From JBDOQU01 sp039839375 (GTDB lineage Bacteria > Pseudomonadota > Alphaproteobacteria > DSM-16000 > Inquilinaceae), in contig NZ_JBDOQU010000018.1 of NCBI RefSeq assembly GCF_039839375.1, positions 1-64,000 on the forward strand: 64,000 nt of DNA. Reading direction: 5' to 3'. The position numbers and the translations under genes are program-made. The notes beneath the pieces are model-generated. The model did no database searches. It was not told where the DNA came from and was given only the letters and a program-made list of their open reading frames with translations. This document shows positions 34,556 through 43,434 of the stretch, piece by piece. Each line of letters starts with the position of its first letter. Positions within the stretch are counted from its first letter, which is position 1.

Positions 34556-34605
34556 AACGCCCCCTCACCCAACCCTCTCCCACGAGGGGAGAGGGCTACC
34601 AACCG
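34556..34605. repeat. B-type GC-rich hairpin repeat between def and fmt
   Basis: CGCCCCCTCACCCAACCC followed by TCTCCCACGAGGGGAGAGGG, a hairpin. Nearly the same as the right half of the repeat at 18543-18656. It sits between def and fmt on the same transcript. Confidence 0.65.
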
Positions 34606-35124
34606 CTACGCCGCCGTCTGGCCCTTTCGCCATTTGGCCAGCTTGCGCAGGATCATGTTGCGCTTCATGAGCGAGAGGTGGTCGGTGAAGAGGATGCCGT
34701 CCAGATGGTCGATCTCATGCTGGACGCAGGTCGCCAGCACGTCCTTGGCATGGAGCGTCTTGCTGGCGTTGTTTTCGTTCAGATACCGGACCTTGACCTC
34801 CGCCGGGCGGGTCACGTCGGCATATTGCTCCGGCAGGCTGAGGCAGCCTTCATTGTAGGTGGCGAGATCTTCCGAGGCCCACAGGATCTCCGGATTGGCC
34901 ATGCGCAGGGGCTGCGGCTCCTCGTCCTTGTTCGCCACGTCGATGACCAGCACGCGCTCCAGCAGGCCGACCTGCGGCGCGGCGAGGCCGATGCCGGGGG
35001 CGTCGTACATCGTCTCCAGCATGTCGTCCATCAGCCGGCGCACGCGGTCGTCCACGGCGGCGACGGGTTTCGCCCTGGCCTTCAGCGCGGGATGGGGGAC
35101 GAGGAGGATGTCGAGCTTGCTCAT
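34606..35124 (-). CDS. def: Peptide deformylase
   Basis: 172 residues. All three family motifs are present: GIGLAAPQVG, EGCLSLPE and QHEIDHLDG, supplying the Cys and two His metal ligands and the catalytic Glu. It removes the N-formyl group added through Fmt. Confidence 0.97.
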   Translation of the reverse strand: MSKLDILLVPHPALKARAKPVAAVDDRVRRLMDDMLETMYDAPGIGLAAPQVGLLERVLVIDVANKDEEPQPLRMANPEILWASEDLATYNEGCLSLPEQYADVTRPAEVKVRYLNENNASKTLHAKDVLATCVQHEIDHLDGILFTDHLSLMKRNMILRKLAKWRKGQTAA

Positions 35125-35158
35125 GGTCGGCCGGGCGGTGAAAAACTGTCGTCAAACG

Positions 35159-35190
35159 TCATCATTTGTCATCATTCGTCATCATCCGGG
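35159..35190 (+). repeat. Short tandem repeat of TCATCATTYG
   Basis: A three-unit array nearly the same as at 20923-20962, again followed by CCGGGGG. Between def and rmuC. Confidence 0.65.
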
Positions 35191-35250
35191 GGAGTGACGG
35201 TGAAGCGACGACGCCGTCGAGATAGGCATTCCGCCCCGTCGCGTCAATCG

Positions 35251-36726
35251 TCACCCTCCGCCGCCGCCGCCCGGCAGGGCGCGCAACTCCGCCGCCTGGA
35301 CCTCCAGCGCGGTGTGGTCCAGTTGCGGCAGTTCTTTGATCTCCTTCGATTCTGGGGCGGCGTCCAGCTCCTTCAGCTTCCGGGCGCTGACCAGGACGCG
35401 GCTTTCCAGGGAGCGCACGGCCTTGTTGTAGCTGTCGACCGAGGAGCCGAGCTGCCGGCCTAGCGAGCCCATATGGACGCCCATGGTCGACAGCCGCTCG
35501 TAAAGCTCCCGCCCCAACTGGCTGATGGCGCGGGCGTTGGCCGCCAGCCTCTCCTGCCGCCAGCCATAGGAGACGGCGCGCAGGAGGGCGATCAGCGTGG
35601 TCGGCGTCGCCGGGATCACCGACTGGTCGATCCCGGCCTCGATCAGCGCCGGGTCGTTCTCCAGCGCGGCGGAGAAGAAATTCTCGCCCGGCAGGAACAT
35701 CACGACGAATTCCGGCGTCTCCTCGAACTCGTCCCAATAGGCCTTGTTGCCCAGCGCCCGCATATGGTTGCGCACCTGCCGGGAATGGCGGGTCATGGCG
35801 GCCAGCCGCGCATCGTCGTCGGTCGCATCGGTCGCGTCCAGATAGGCGTCCAGCGGCGTCTTGGCGTCGACCACGATGGTCTTGCCGCCGGGCAGCCGCA
35901 CCAGCATGTCGGGCCGCAGCCGCCCGCCTTCCCCGGTGGTGGCGCTCGTCTGCTCGGTGAAGTCGCAATGGTCGACCATGCCCGCCAGCTCGACCACCCG
36001 CTTCAACTGGATCTCCCCCCACCGGCCGCGCACGTTGGGGGTCCGCAGCGCGCGGACGAGGCCCGTCGTCTCCGTCCTCAGCTTCTCCTGGCTGACTAGG
36101 AGCGAGCCGACGGTGCTTCGCAGCCCTTCATAGGCGCCGGCGCGGGCTTTCTCCATCTCCTGGATCTGGCCATCCATCCGCTTGAGGGATTCCTGCATCG
36201 GCAGGACCAGGTCGCCGATCGCCTTCTGGCGCTTCTCCAGATCGGTCTGGGCGCCCTGCTGGTACTGGCCCAGATGGGTCTTGGCGAGGTCGAGGAAGCT
36301 CTGGTTGTTCTTGGCGAGCGCGTCGGCGGAGAGCGACCGGAAGACATCCTGCAGTTTCGCCTGGGCGTCGGTCAGAAGCGCCAGTTTCTCCGCCGTCGCC
36401 TCCCGCTCCTTCGCCAGCGTGGTCGAAAGCTCCGCCCGCTCGGCGTGCAGCGTCCGCAGTTCATCCTGCGCCTGCCGGTGCTGGCCATCCAACGCGTCGA
36501 CCCGCGCGGCCCGTTCGTCGGCCGCCGCCCGCGCGCCGGATTCGGTCATCAATTGCTGGCGAAGCTCCAGGATCAGCCGTTCCCGCTCCTCCCGGTCCAT
36601 CCGCGCCTCGGCCTCCGCTGTGGTGCGAGCCTGCTGAGCCGGCCGCACCGCGAACAGCCAAGTCAGCAGCGCGCCGGCCAGAAGGGCGATGATGGCGACG
36701 ATCAAAGGGTCGGTGAGCAGGGGCAC
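35251..36726 (-). CDS. rmuC: DNA recombination protein RmuC
   Basis: 491 residues. An N-terminal transmembrane anchor (about 8-25), a long coiled coil to about 200, then the RmuC domain with NVRGRWGEIQLKRVVELAGM and VVDAKTPLDAYLDAT, a restriction-nuclease-like fold with D-x-K. It limits inversion at short repeats in E. coli. The last residues are a glycine run. Confidence 0.93.
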   Translation of the reverse strand: MPLLTDPLIVAIIALLAGALLTWLFAVRPAQQARTTAEAEARMDREERERLILELRQQLMTESGARAAADERAARVDALDGQHRQAQDELRTLHAERAELSTTLAKEREATAEKLALLTDAQAKLQDVFRSLSADALAKNNQSFLDLAKTHLGQYQQGAQTDLEKRQKAIGDLVLPMQESLKRMDGQIQEMEKARAGAYEGLRSTVGSLLVSQEKLRTETTGLVRALRTPNVRGRWGEIQLKRVVELAGMVDHCDFTEQTSATTGEGGRLRPDMLVRLPGGKTIVVDAKTPLDAYLDATDATDDDARLAAMTRHSRQVRNHMRALGNKAYWDEFEETPEFVVMFLPGENFFSAALENDPALIEAGIDQSVIPATPTTLIALLRAVSYGWRQERLAANARAISQLGRELYERLSTMGVHMGSLGRQLGSSVDSYNKAVRSLESRVLVSARKLKELDAAPESKEIKELPQLDHTALEVQAAELRALPGGGGGG

Positions 36727-36807
36727 GGGGCGGATCCTGATTGAGGCGCGATGTCCTCAATGGTAGCACGGATACCGCAGGAACATAAAGGGAACGGTTG
36801 GGGCCGC

Positions 36808-37305
36808 CTATCCTCTCGCACGCGCCAGGACGGCGATGGCGAGAAAGGTCATGGCGAGAAGCTGGAAGATCGCGCCGACGGCGTGGGAATATTCCCATTG
36901 GGCGCGCAGAATCTCCCAGTTCGCCGGCATGATGGTCCAGTTCTCCGTCGCGACGTTGGCCGGATAGGTGAAGGTCCAGAAGACCGCCTGCGCGCCGGCG
37001 AGGCAGAAGAGGGCGAAGAGGGCGGGCCACCGGACCTTCGGCCGCCGCCGGTAGAGCAGGATGACCGCGACCATGGACAGAAGCTGGACCAGCAGGACAT
37101 AGGCGATCTGCCACCAGCCGCGATAGGCCTGCTGGACGATGAAATATTCCTCCTGCGGCAGGCCGATCTTGTTCGGCAGCTCGAACAGATGCGCCAGCGC
37201 GCCGCCGAGCGCGATGGCTGTCGACATCAGCGCCAGGAAGAGGAACAGGTCGCGGACAAGCGACGGGCGGCGCGGGGCGAAGGTGCGGGTTTCCGGGTCC
37301 ATCAT
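36808..37305 (-). CDS. Conserved membrane protein, DUF1772-like
   Basis: 165 residues with four hydrophobic segments. FWTFTYPANVATENWTIMP and WEILRAQWEYSHAVGA resemble the conserved loop and last helix of DUF1772/anthrone-oxygenase-like membrane proteins. Function is unknown. ATGs at 37305 and 37302 are both possible. It follows the next gene by 34 bp on the same strand. Confidence 0.65.
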   Translation of the reverse strand: MMDPETRTFAPRRPSLVRDLFLFLALMSTAIALGGALAHLFELPNKIGLPQEEYFIVQQAYRGWWQIAYVLLVQLLSMVAVILLYRRRPKVRWPALFALFCLAGAQAVFWTFTYPANVATENWTIMPANWEILRAQWEYSHAVGAIFQLLAMTFLAIAVLARARG

Positions 37306-37339
37306 GCCATGAACGACGATGCGGGTTGCGGCGTTCCGG

Positions 37340-38788
37340 TCATTTTCCCGGCGCGGGCGCGGATTCGGGCGCGGCGAGGCCGGCGGGCCGGCCGAGCATT
37401 TCGAACGTCCGCGCCGCTCCCGTCCGGAGGTCGAGCGAGACGAACTGCTCCGCCCCGCGCGACCGCCGGTCGAAGGCCGGGGTGAAGAGCGTCCCGTAGA
37501 GGACGAGCATGGTTTCGCCCCGCATGAGGGCGTAAATCTCCGACAAAGGCAGGGCTGAATCCCAGAGGACTCGCCCGTCCCAGAGCGCGACCCGCGCCAG
37601 CCTCAACCGGCCTTCGGAATCGATGCGGTCCTTGTGCAGGACCAGCACGCTGTCGGGATCGCCGAGCCGGATCGCTTCCTGAGGCCTTACATCCACCACG
37701 TCCGACAGTCCCGCCAGCAGGTCCGCCGCCAGGGAATCCTCTTCTTCCGGAACCCTTTCGCTCAGCAGCGCCGCGTCGAGAAATTCCGGGCTGGCCGGCA
37801 TCGGCGCCCGGCCGCCGAGGGAGGCGCCGGGAGTCAGCGAGGCGTCGATTTCGGCGATCAGTTTCTCCGCATAGGCCGCGGACTCCGCGGCGGTCTGGGG
37901 AAACGGCGTGGCGAGGGCCAGTTCCATCGGCGGGCCCTGCCTCGCCCACAGCCGGCGTCTGTGGATGTCCTCCTGGCGTGTTACGTGGCCCAGCATCGTG
38001 GTCCCCGCCTCTTCCTCCGACAGCAAGCCGATCCAGCCATCGTCCAGATCGGATTCCTGCAGCCCATGCACCCGTTCGCCCGGCAGGCGCGGCGGCGCGA
38101 TCGCGACATGGCTTCCCGTGGCGGCCGGCGAGGCGGCGCTTTCGGATGCGGGCCGGGCGGTCTCCGGCCGGACGATCAGGGTCTCGCTGTCGATGCGCCA
38201 TTCGCGGGCGTCGGCGGTCATCACCAGCAGGCCGCGCTCGTCGAACGCATAGAAGCTTGGATCGAGCGGCAATCCGCCGGAAAGCTCCGGATTGAGCTGG
38301 GCGATCGCGGCGGCGTCGGCGACCGGCATGCCGTCCGCCACGGACAGCCCGCGCAGCCCGTCCCGCATGAAGGCCCAGACCACGCCGCGATCCGCGCCCA
38401 GCATGGTCGGCTGGTAGGACCCGACGGCCGGGCGATTGCCCCTCGGATGGTCGCTGTAGGAAATGAGGCGTTGACGCCACAGCGGGACGGCGGTCGCCGG
38501 ATCGAAGGCCCACATGTCGACGCGGACGAAGGAGGTCGGGAGTTGAAGGGTTCCCTCGATGCCGAAGACTTGTCTCTGTTCGGTCAACAGAAGGACGCGG
38601 TCGCCGCCGCCCTCTCCGGCCAGGTAGAGCGGTGCGCCGAGCAGACGCGCCGGGCTGTCGATGGGGTTGCGCCACAGATAGAAGAAGCCGGCCGCGCCAA
38701 GCACGACGAGGACCAAGACTCCCACGAGAAGGAAGCCCAAGGCGCCGCCCTTTCCGGGGCCGCGCGGTCGTCTGGCGACGGTAGACAC
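37340..38788 (-). CDS. Membrane-anchored protein of unknown function
   Basis: 482 residues. A cytoplasmic basic N-terminus (RRPRGPGKGG), one transmembrane helix about 17-40, then a large extracytoplasmic part. Repeated short blocks such as VWAFMRDGLRGLSVADG, FYAFDERGLLVMTADAREW and RVALWDGRVLWDSALPLS resemble beta-propeller blades. The early block VRVDMWAFDPATAVPLWRQR also suggests a propeller. I do not recognise a named family with certainty. Confidence 0.6.
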   Translation of the reverse strand: MSTVARRPRGPGKGGALGFLLVGVLVLVVLGAAGFFYLWRNPIDSPARLLGAPLYLAGEGGGDRVLLLTEQRQVFGIEGTLQLPTSFVRVDMWAFDPATAVPLWRQRLISYSDHPRGNRPAVGSYQPTMLGADRGVVWAFMRDGLRGLSVADGMPVADAAAIAQLNPELSGGLPLDPSFYAFDERGLLVMTADAREWRIDSETLIVRPETARPASESAASPAATGSHVAIAPPRLPGERVHGLQESDLDDGWIGLLSEEEAGTTMLGHVTRQEDIHRRRLWARQGPPMELALATPFPQTAAESAAYAEKLIAEIDASLTPGASLGGRAPMPASPEFLDAALLSERVPEEEDSLAADLLAGLSDVVDVRPQEAIRLGDPDSVLVLHKDRIDSEGRLRLARVALWDGRVLWDSALPLSEIYALMRGETMLVLYGTLFTPAFDRRSRGAEQFVSLDLRTGAARTFEMLGRPAGLAAPESAPAPGK

Positions 38789-38892
38789 AGCAGGACTCTA
38801 ATACGCCGATACTGTGCGCGAGGCAATTATCCGCGATGCGTGTGGGGTTGGGGCTGTTTCTTGCGCACTCCCACCGTCGATGAAACGGCGGC

Positions 38893-39057
38893 GGCCTATG
38901 GATCCCAGATCAAGTCTGGAATGACCAACAAAAACAATGTCATGCTGGACTTGATCCAGCATCCATGCGGCGTCGACGGAAGCCGGAACCGTGTCCGGTC
39001 TTTTGCCGCCGGTGAAGCGGTGGGGGCCTATGGATTCCGGATCAAGTCCGGAATGAC
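38893..39057. repeat. Palindromic GTCAT/ATGAC repeat, copy 4, with preceding half-unit
   Basis: A half-unit GGCCTATGGATCCCAGATCA...GGAATGAC, the linker CAACAAAAACAAT, then a complete 119-bp unit from GTCATGCTGG at 38939 to ATGAC at 39057. The linker matches those at 134-149 and 55331-55343. This fills most of the gap between the anchored protein and ghrA. Confidence 0.8.
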
Positions 39058-39086
39058 GACGTGAGGGGGAGGCGGAGGTCGCTCTC

Positions 39087-40019
39087 CTAATACCCCCGCG
39101 AATGGTCGACGAGGTTTTCCAGCGGCAGGCCGGCCTCGCGGCGCTTTATGCCCTCGGCGACGCCGAGCGCGGCGGTGCGGGCGTGGGTTATGCTGGCGAC
39201 GTGGGGGGAGACGATGATGTCCGGGTGGCTCCAGAAGGGATGGTCCCCGGGCAGCGGCTCGGTCGCGAAGACGTCCAGCGCCGCGCCGGAGAGACGGCCG
39301 GCGGCGAACGCAGCCAGCAGGTCCGCCTCCACCAGATGACCTCCGCGCGCGGCGTTGATGACAAAGGCTCCTTCCGGCAGCCGGGCGAACAGCCGGGAAT
39401 CGAGGATGCCCGTCGTCTCGGGCGTCAGCGGCAGCAGGCAGACCAGCGCTTCGGACCGGGAGAGCATGGCGTCCAGCCCTTCTGCCCCGTGGAAGCACTC
39501 GACCCCCTCGATCGTCTTGGGCGAGCGGCTCCATCCCATGACCTGAAAGCGCAGCGCCGCCAGCATCTTCGCGGCGTCGGCCCCGAGTTCCCCGAGACCG
39601 AGGATGCCGACCCGCCTTTCGCGGGACAGCAACTCCTCCTCCTTCCGCCACTGCCCGCGCGCCTGATGGGCGCGGTAGAGGGCGGTCTTGCGGTGCCAGG
39701 CCAGTACCTGCGCGCAGACCCAGTCGGTCATGCCTTCCGTCAGCCCGCGATTGACCATCCGGACCAGCGGCACGCCGCGTGGCAGGGTGGGATCGGCCAG
39801 CAGCGAATCGACGCCCGCTCCCAGCGAGAAGATCGCCTTCAGGTGCGGCAGGCCTGCCAGAAGCCCCGGCGGCGGCTTCCAGACCAGCGCGTAGTCGATC
39901 TCCGCCGGGTTGCCGATCCCGGACGGCATGCGGAAATCGAGGTCGGGGAGGGCCGCCTTCAGGGCCGTGTCCCAATCCCTGGGGTCGTCGCTGGTCGAGG
40001 CGAAGAGAATCGTCGTCAT
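39087..40019 (-). CDS. ghrA: Glyoxylate/hydroxypyruvate reductase A
   Basis: 310-residue D-2-hydroxyacid dehydrogenase of the GhrA subgroup. SLGAGVDSLL, the Rossmann VGILGLGELGADAA and the catalytic HPDIIVSPHVAS with the active-site histidine are clear. It reduces glyoxylate and hydroxypyruvate. It is the last gene of the run downstream of the Yej transporter, 29 bp after yejF; a functional link is not obvious. Confidence 0.88.
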   Translation of the reverse strand: MTTILFASTSDDPRDWDTALKAALPDLDFRMPSGIGNPAEIDYALVWKPPPGLLAGLPHLKAIFSLGAGVDSLLADPTLPRGVPLVRMVNRGLTEGMTDWVCAQVLAWHRKTALYRAHQARGQWRKEEELLSRERRVGILGLGELGADAAKMLAALRFQVMGWSRSPKTIEGVECFHGAEGLDAMLSRSEALVCLLPLTPETTGILDSRLFARLPEGAFVINAARGGHLVEADLLAAFAAGRLSGAALDVFATEPLPGDHPFWSHPDIIVSPHVASITHARTAALGVAEGIKRREAGLPLENLVDHSRGY

Positions 40020-40048
40020 GTGGAGAAAACCGGGTAAGGGCGGGAGGA

Positions 40049-41719
40049 TCAGGTGGCGATGTCGTCGGTCCGGACGGCTTCCAGGTCGAACGCCGCCTTC
40101 AGCAGGGCGCGCGTATAGTCCTGCCGCGGATCGTCGAAGATGCGGTCGGCGGGGCCTGCCTCCACCACCACGCCGTTCTTCATCACGATCAACTCGTCCG
40201 ACAGGGCGCGGACGACCTTGAGGTCGTGGCTGATGAACAGATAGGCGAGGCGGTGGCGTTCCTGGAGGTCGCGCAGCAGGTCGACGATCTGGGCCTGGAC
40301 CGACATGTCCAGCGCCGAGGTCGGCTCGTCCAGCACGACGAATTTCGGCTTCAGCACCATGGCGCGCGCGATGGCGACGCGCTGCCGCTGGCCGCCGGAG
40401 AATTCGTGCGGATAGCGGTGGCGACTGGCCGGGTCCAGCCCGACCTCCTCCAGCGCCTCGACGATCAGATCCTCGCGTTCCGCCGCCGATCCGCCCAGCT
40501 TGTGGACCTTCAGCCCCTCCTCCACGATCTCCGCGATCGACATGCGGGGGCTGAGGGAGCCGTAGGGGTCCTGGAAGACGATCTGCATTTCCCGCCGGAG
40601 CGGGCGCATCTGGTTGAACTGGATGCCCTGAAGCTCCCGGTCCTGGTAGAGGATCGATCCCTCCGACGGGATGAGACGCAGGAGCGCCAGCCCCAGCGTC
40701 GTCTTGCCCGACCCGCTTTCGCCGACGACGCCGACCGTATGGCCCTCCCGGACGCGAAGGTCGATGCCGTCCACCGCCTTCACATGGTCGGTGACCCGGC
40801 GCATCACGCCTGTCTTGATCGGGAACCAGACCTTGATCCCGTCGCCCTTCAGGACCTCCCGCGCGTCGGACGGCGGGCGGGCCGGGCCGCCCGTGGGCTC
40901 GGAGGAGAGGAGCCGGCGGGTGTAGGGATGCTGCGGGTTCTCGAACAGGGAAGGGGCGTCGGCGGCCTCCACGATCTCTCCCTGGCTCATCACGCAGACG
41001 CGGTCGGCCATCTTGCGCACCACCCCCAGATCGTGGGTGATCAAGAGGAGCGCCATGCCGAACCGCTTCTGGAGGTCCGTCAGAAGCTCCAGGATCTGCG
41101 CCTGGATGGTGACGTCCAGCGCCGTCGTCGGTTCGTCCGCGATCAAAAGGTCGGGTTCGTTCGCCAGCGCCATGGCGATCATCACCCGCTGGCGCTGGCC
41201 ACCCGAAAGCTCGTGCGGGTAGGCGCCCAGCCGCTTCTCCGCCTCCGGCAGGCCGACCAGGCGCAGCAGCTCCAGCGTCCGGGCGCGGGCCTCGGCGCGG
41301 CCCATGCCCTTGTGGAGCGACAGAACCTCGTTCACCTGCCGCTCCACCGTATGGAGCGGGTTGAGCGAGGTCATCGGCTCCTGGAACACCATGGAGATGC
41401 GGTTGCCGCGCACCTGGCGCAGCGCCTTCTCCGGCGCGCCGATCATCTCCGTCCCGCGGAAGAGGATCGACCCGCCCGGATGCCGCGCCGCCGGGTAGGG
41501 CAGGAGCTGGAGGACCGACAGCGCGGTCACCGACTTGCCGGAGCCGCTCTCGCCGACCAGCGCCAGCGTTTCCCCCTTGTCGATATGGAAGGAAACGCCG
41601 CGCACCGCCAGCATCTCCCCGCCCTGCCCGGCGAAGGAAACCTCCAGGTCGCGGACGGTGAGCAGCCTTTCGGCCTCGCTTCCGGCTTTCGTCCCGGTGC
41701 GGGTCATGGTCTCGGTCAT
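40049..41719 (-). CDS. yejF: Peptide ABC transporter ATP-binding protein, YejF-type (double)
   Basis: 556 residues carrying two complete ATPase domains in one chain. Walker A motifs GESGSGKSVTAL and GESGSGKTTLGL, signatures LSGGQRQR and FSGGQRQR, and Walker B LLIADEP and FVVLDEP are present. It energises uptake of oligopeptides through YejB/YejE. The start overlaps the yejE stop (ATGA). Confidence 0.93.
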   Translation of the reverse strand: MTETMTRTGTKAGSEAERLLTVRDLEVSFAGQGGEMLAVRGVSFHIDKGETLALVGESGSGKSVTALSVLQLLPYPAARHPGGSILFRGTEMIGAPEKALRQVRGNRISMVFQEPMTSLNPLHTVERQVNEVLSLHKGMGRAEARARTLELLRLVGLPEAEKRLGAYPHELSGGQRQRVMIAMALANEPDLLIADEPTTALDVTIQAQILELLTDLQKRFGMALLLITHDLGVVRKMADRVCVMSQGEIVEAADAPSLFENPQHPYTRRLLSSEPTGGPARPPSDAREVLKGDGIKVWFPIKTGVMRRVTDHVKAVDGIDLRVREGHTVGVVGESGSGKTTLGLALLRLIPSEGSILYQDRELQGIQFNQMRPLRREMQIVFQDPYGSLSPRMSIAEIVEEGLKVHKLGGSAAEREDLIVEALEEVGLDPASRHRYPHEFSGGQRQRVAIARAMVLKPKFVVLDEPTSALDMSVQAQIVDLLRDLQERHRLAYLFISHDLKVVRALSDELIVMKNGVVVEAGPADRIFDDPRQDYTRALLKAAFDLEAVRTDDIAT

Positions 41720-42825
41720 TGGGCGGCCGCCTTGCCGGTGGCTTTGCTCTCGTCCATCAGGGCGTTCTCAGCCGGGGCCGGGCCGCTCGCCTTGCGCGGG
41801 TCGAAGGCGTCGCGCACCGCCTCGCCCACGAAGACCAGCAGGCTCAGCATGATGGCGATGGTGAAGAAGCCGGTGAAGCCCAGCCACGGCGCCTGGAGGT
41901 TCGACTTGCCCTGCTGGAGAAGCTCGCCCAGCGACGGCGATCCGGGCGGCAGGCCGAAGCCCAGGAAGTCCAGGCTGGTGAGCGTGGTGATCGAGCCGTT
42001 GAGGATGAAGGGCATGAAGGTCAGGGTCGCGACCATGGCGTTGGGCAGCACATGCTTGAACATGATGACCCGGTTGGAGACGCCGAGCGCGCGGGCGGCC
42101 CGGATATAGTCGAAGTTCCGGGCGCGCAGGAATTCCGCCCGGACCACGGAAACCAGCGCCATCCAGGAGAACAGCAGCATGATGATCAGGAGCGACCAGA
42201 ATCCGGGCTGGATCACGCTGGCCATGATGATCAAGAGGTAGAGCAGCGGCAGCGACGACCAGATCTCGATGAAGCGCTGGAAGACGAGATCCGTCCAGCC
42301 GCCGAAATAGCCCTGCACCGCCCCCGCCGCGACCCCGATGATCGAGGAGAAGATGGTCAGCGTCAGCCCGAACAGGATGGAGATGCGGAAGCCGTAGATA
42401 ACCCGCGCCGTCACGTCTCGGCCCTGGTCGTCGGTGCCCAGCCAGTTCTCCGTCGATGGTGGGGAGGGCGCGGGCTGGGGCAGGTCGTAATTGATCGTGT
42501 CGTAGGAGAACGGAATGAGCGGCCAGATCATCCAGCCCTTCTCGTTGATCAGATCCTGCACGAAGGGATCGCGATATTCGGCCTCCGTCTCGAACTCCCC
42601 GTCGAACGCGGTCTCCGGATAGGCGACCATGATCGGGAAGTAGAATTCGTCGTCGTAGCGGACCAGCAGCGGCTTGTCATTGGCGATGAATTCAGCGAAC
42701 AGCGAGACGAAGAAGAGGACGAGGAAGATCCACATCGACCAGTAGCCGCGCCGGTTGGCGCGGAAGTTCGACAGCCGCCGCCGGGTCAGCGGCGTGATCT
42801 TCATGCCGAGGAAGCGGTCGGTCAT
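41716..42825 (-). CDS. yejE: Peptide ABC transporter permease YejE
   Basis: 369 residues starting MTDRFLGMKITPLTRRRL; the frame is open to 42969, but that part is translated repeat. Six transmembrane segments and the EAA loop RAARALGVSNRVIMFKHVLPNA. The long periplasmic loop with WLGTDDQGRD is typical of DppC/YejE permeases. It is separated from yejB upstream by about 610 bp of repeats, unusual for an operon. Confidence 0.93.
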   Translation of the reverse strand: MTDRFLGMKITPLTRRRLSNFRANRRGYWSMWIFLVLFFVSLFAEFIANDKPLLVRYDDEFYFPIMVAYPETAFDGEFETEAEYRDPFVQDLINEKGWMIWPLIPFSYDTINYDLPQPAPSPPSTENWLGTDDQGRDVTARVIYGFRISILFGLTLTIFSSIIGVAAGAVQGYFGGWTDLVFQRFIEIWSSLPLLYLLIIMASVIQPGFWSLLIIMLLFSWMALVSVVRAEFLRARNFDYIRAARALGVSNRVIMFKHVLPNAMVATLTFMPFILNGSITTLTSLDFLGFGLPPGSPSLGELLQQGKSNLQAPWLGFTGFFTIAIMLSLLVFVGEAVRDAFDPRKASGPAPAENALMDESKATGKAAAQ

Positions 42826-43434
42826 GTCGCGCCCCCCCGGCGGAGGCGGCGGCGGCGATAGCCCCTCACCCCGGCCCTCTCCCCGGCGGGGAGAGGGGGA
42901 AGGGCGCGCGGCCTTCTCCTTCTGGTCATTCCAGCGAAGGCTGGAATCCATGGGTCGACGCCGCTCCACCGAAAGCGAAGAACCGGGCGCGGTCCCGGTC
43001 TTTGTCGAGGTCCCATGGATGCCGGATCAAGTCCGGCATGACGGCGGAGAATTACCGTCCTCATCCTGAGCTTGTCGAAGGATGCGGGCACACATGGTTC
43101 GACAGGCTCACCATGAGGAAGAGGGGCGAACCTTTTCCCCTTGTTGGTCATTCCGGACCCCGATCCGGAATCCATGCGGTCTCGAGGCCCCATGGATGCT
43201 GGATCAAGTCCCATAGGCGCTAACTTTGGTCGTAATTTTCCCCTCTCCTGCTTGCGGGAGAGGGAGGGACCCGCCGCGAAGCGGTGGGAGGGTGAGGGTT
43301 TTGAAGGCGAGGGTGTGAGGCTCACCGCCTCAAAGTTAGCGCCTATGGGATCAAGTCCAGCATGACGGCGGAGAATTACCGTCCTCATCCTGAGCTTGTC
43401 GAAGGATGCGGGCACGGTGATGGGGTGAGGCCGC
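42826..43434. repeat. Repeat-filled spacer between yejB and yejE
   Basis: 609 bp with no gene. In order: B-type hairpin 42860-42906; a full GTCAT/ATGAC unit 42925-43043; a C-type repeat with CCTGAGCTTGTCGAAGGATG and TTCGACAGGCTCACCATGAGG 43056-43125; a shortened GTCAT/ATGAC unit 43147-43366 interrupted by a 138-bp element; a second C-type half 43380-43415. A 56-bp stretch is exactly duplicated at 43036-43091 and 43360-43415. Confidence 0.8.
43211..43348. mobile_element. 138-bp MITE-like element, copy B
   Basis: Perfect 18-bp terminal inverted repeats CCATAGGCGCTAACTTTG, flanked by GATCAAGTC at 43202-43210 and 43349-43357. Same length and same target as copy A at 24327, but the interior runs in the opposite direction. 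The interior is B-type sequence (CCCTCTCCTGCTTGCGGGAG, GGTGGGAGGGTGAGGG). Confidence 0.75.

Noticed and set aside
34506..34583. N-terminal extension of fmt (and likewise yejE 42826-42969 and tsaE 178-303)
   Set aside because: These open frames only translate repeat DNA; the family N-termini begin at the downstream ATG.
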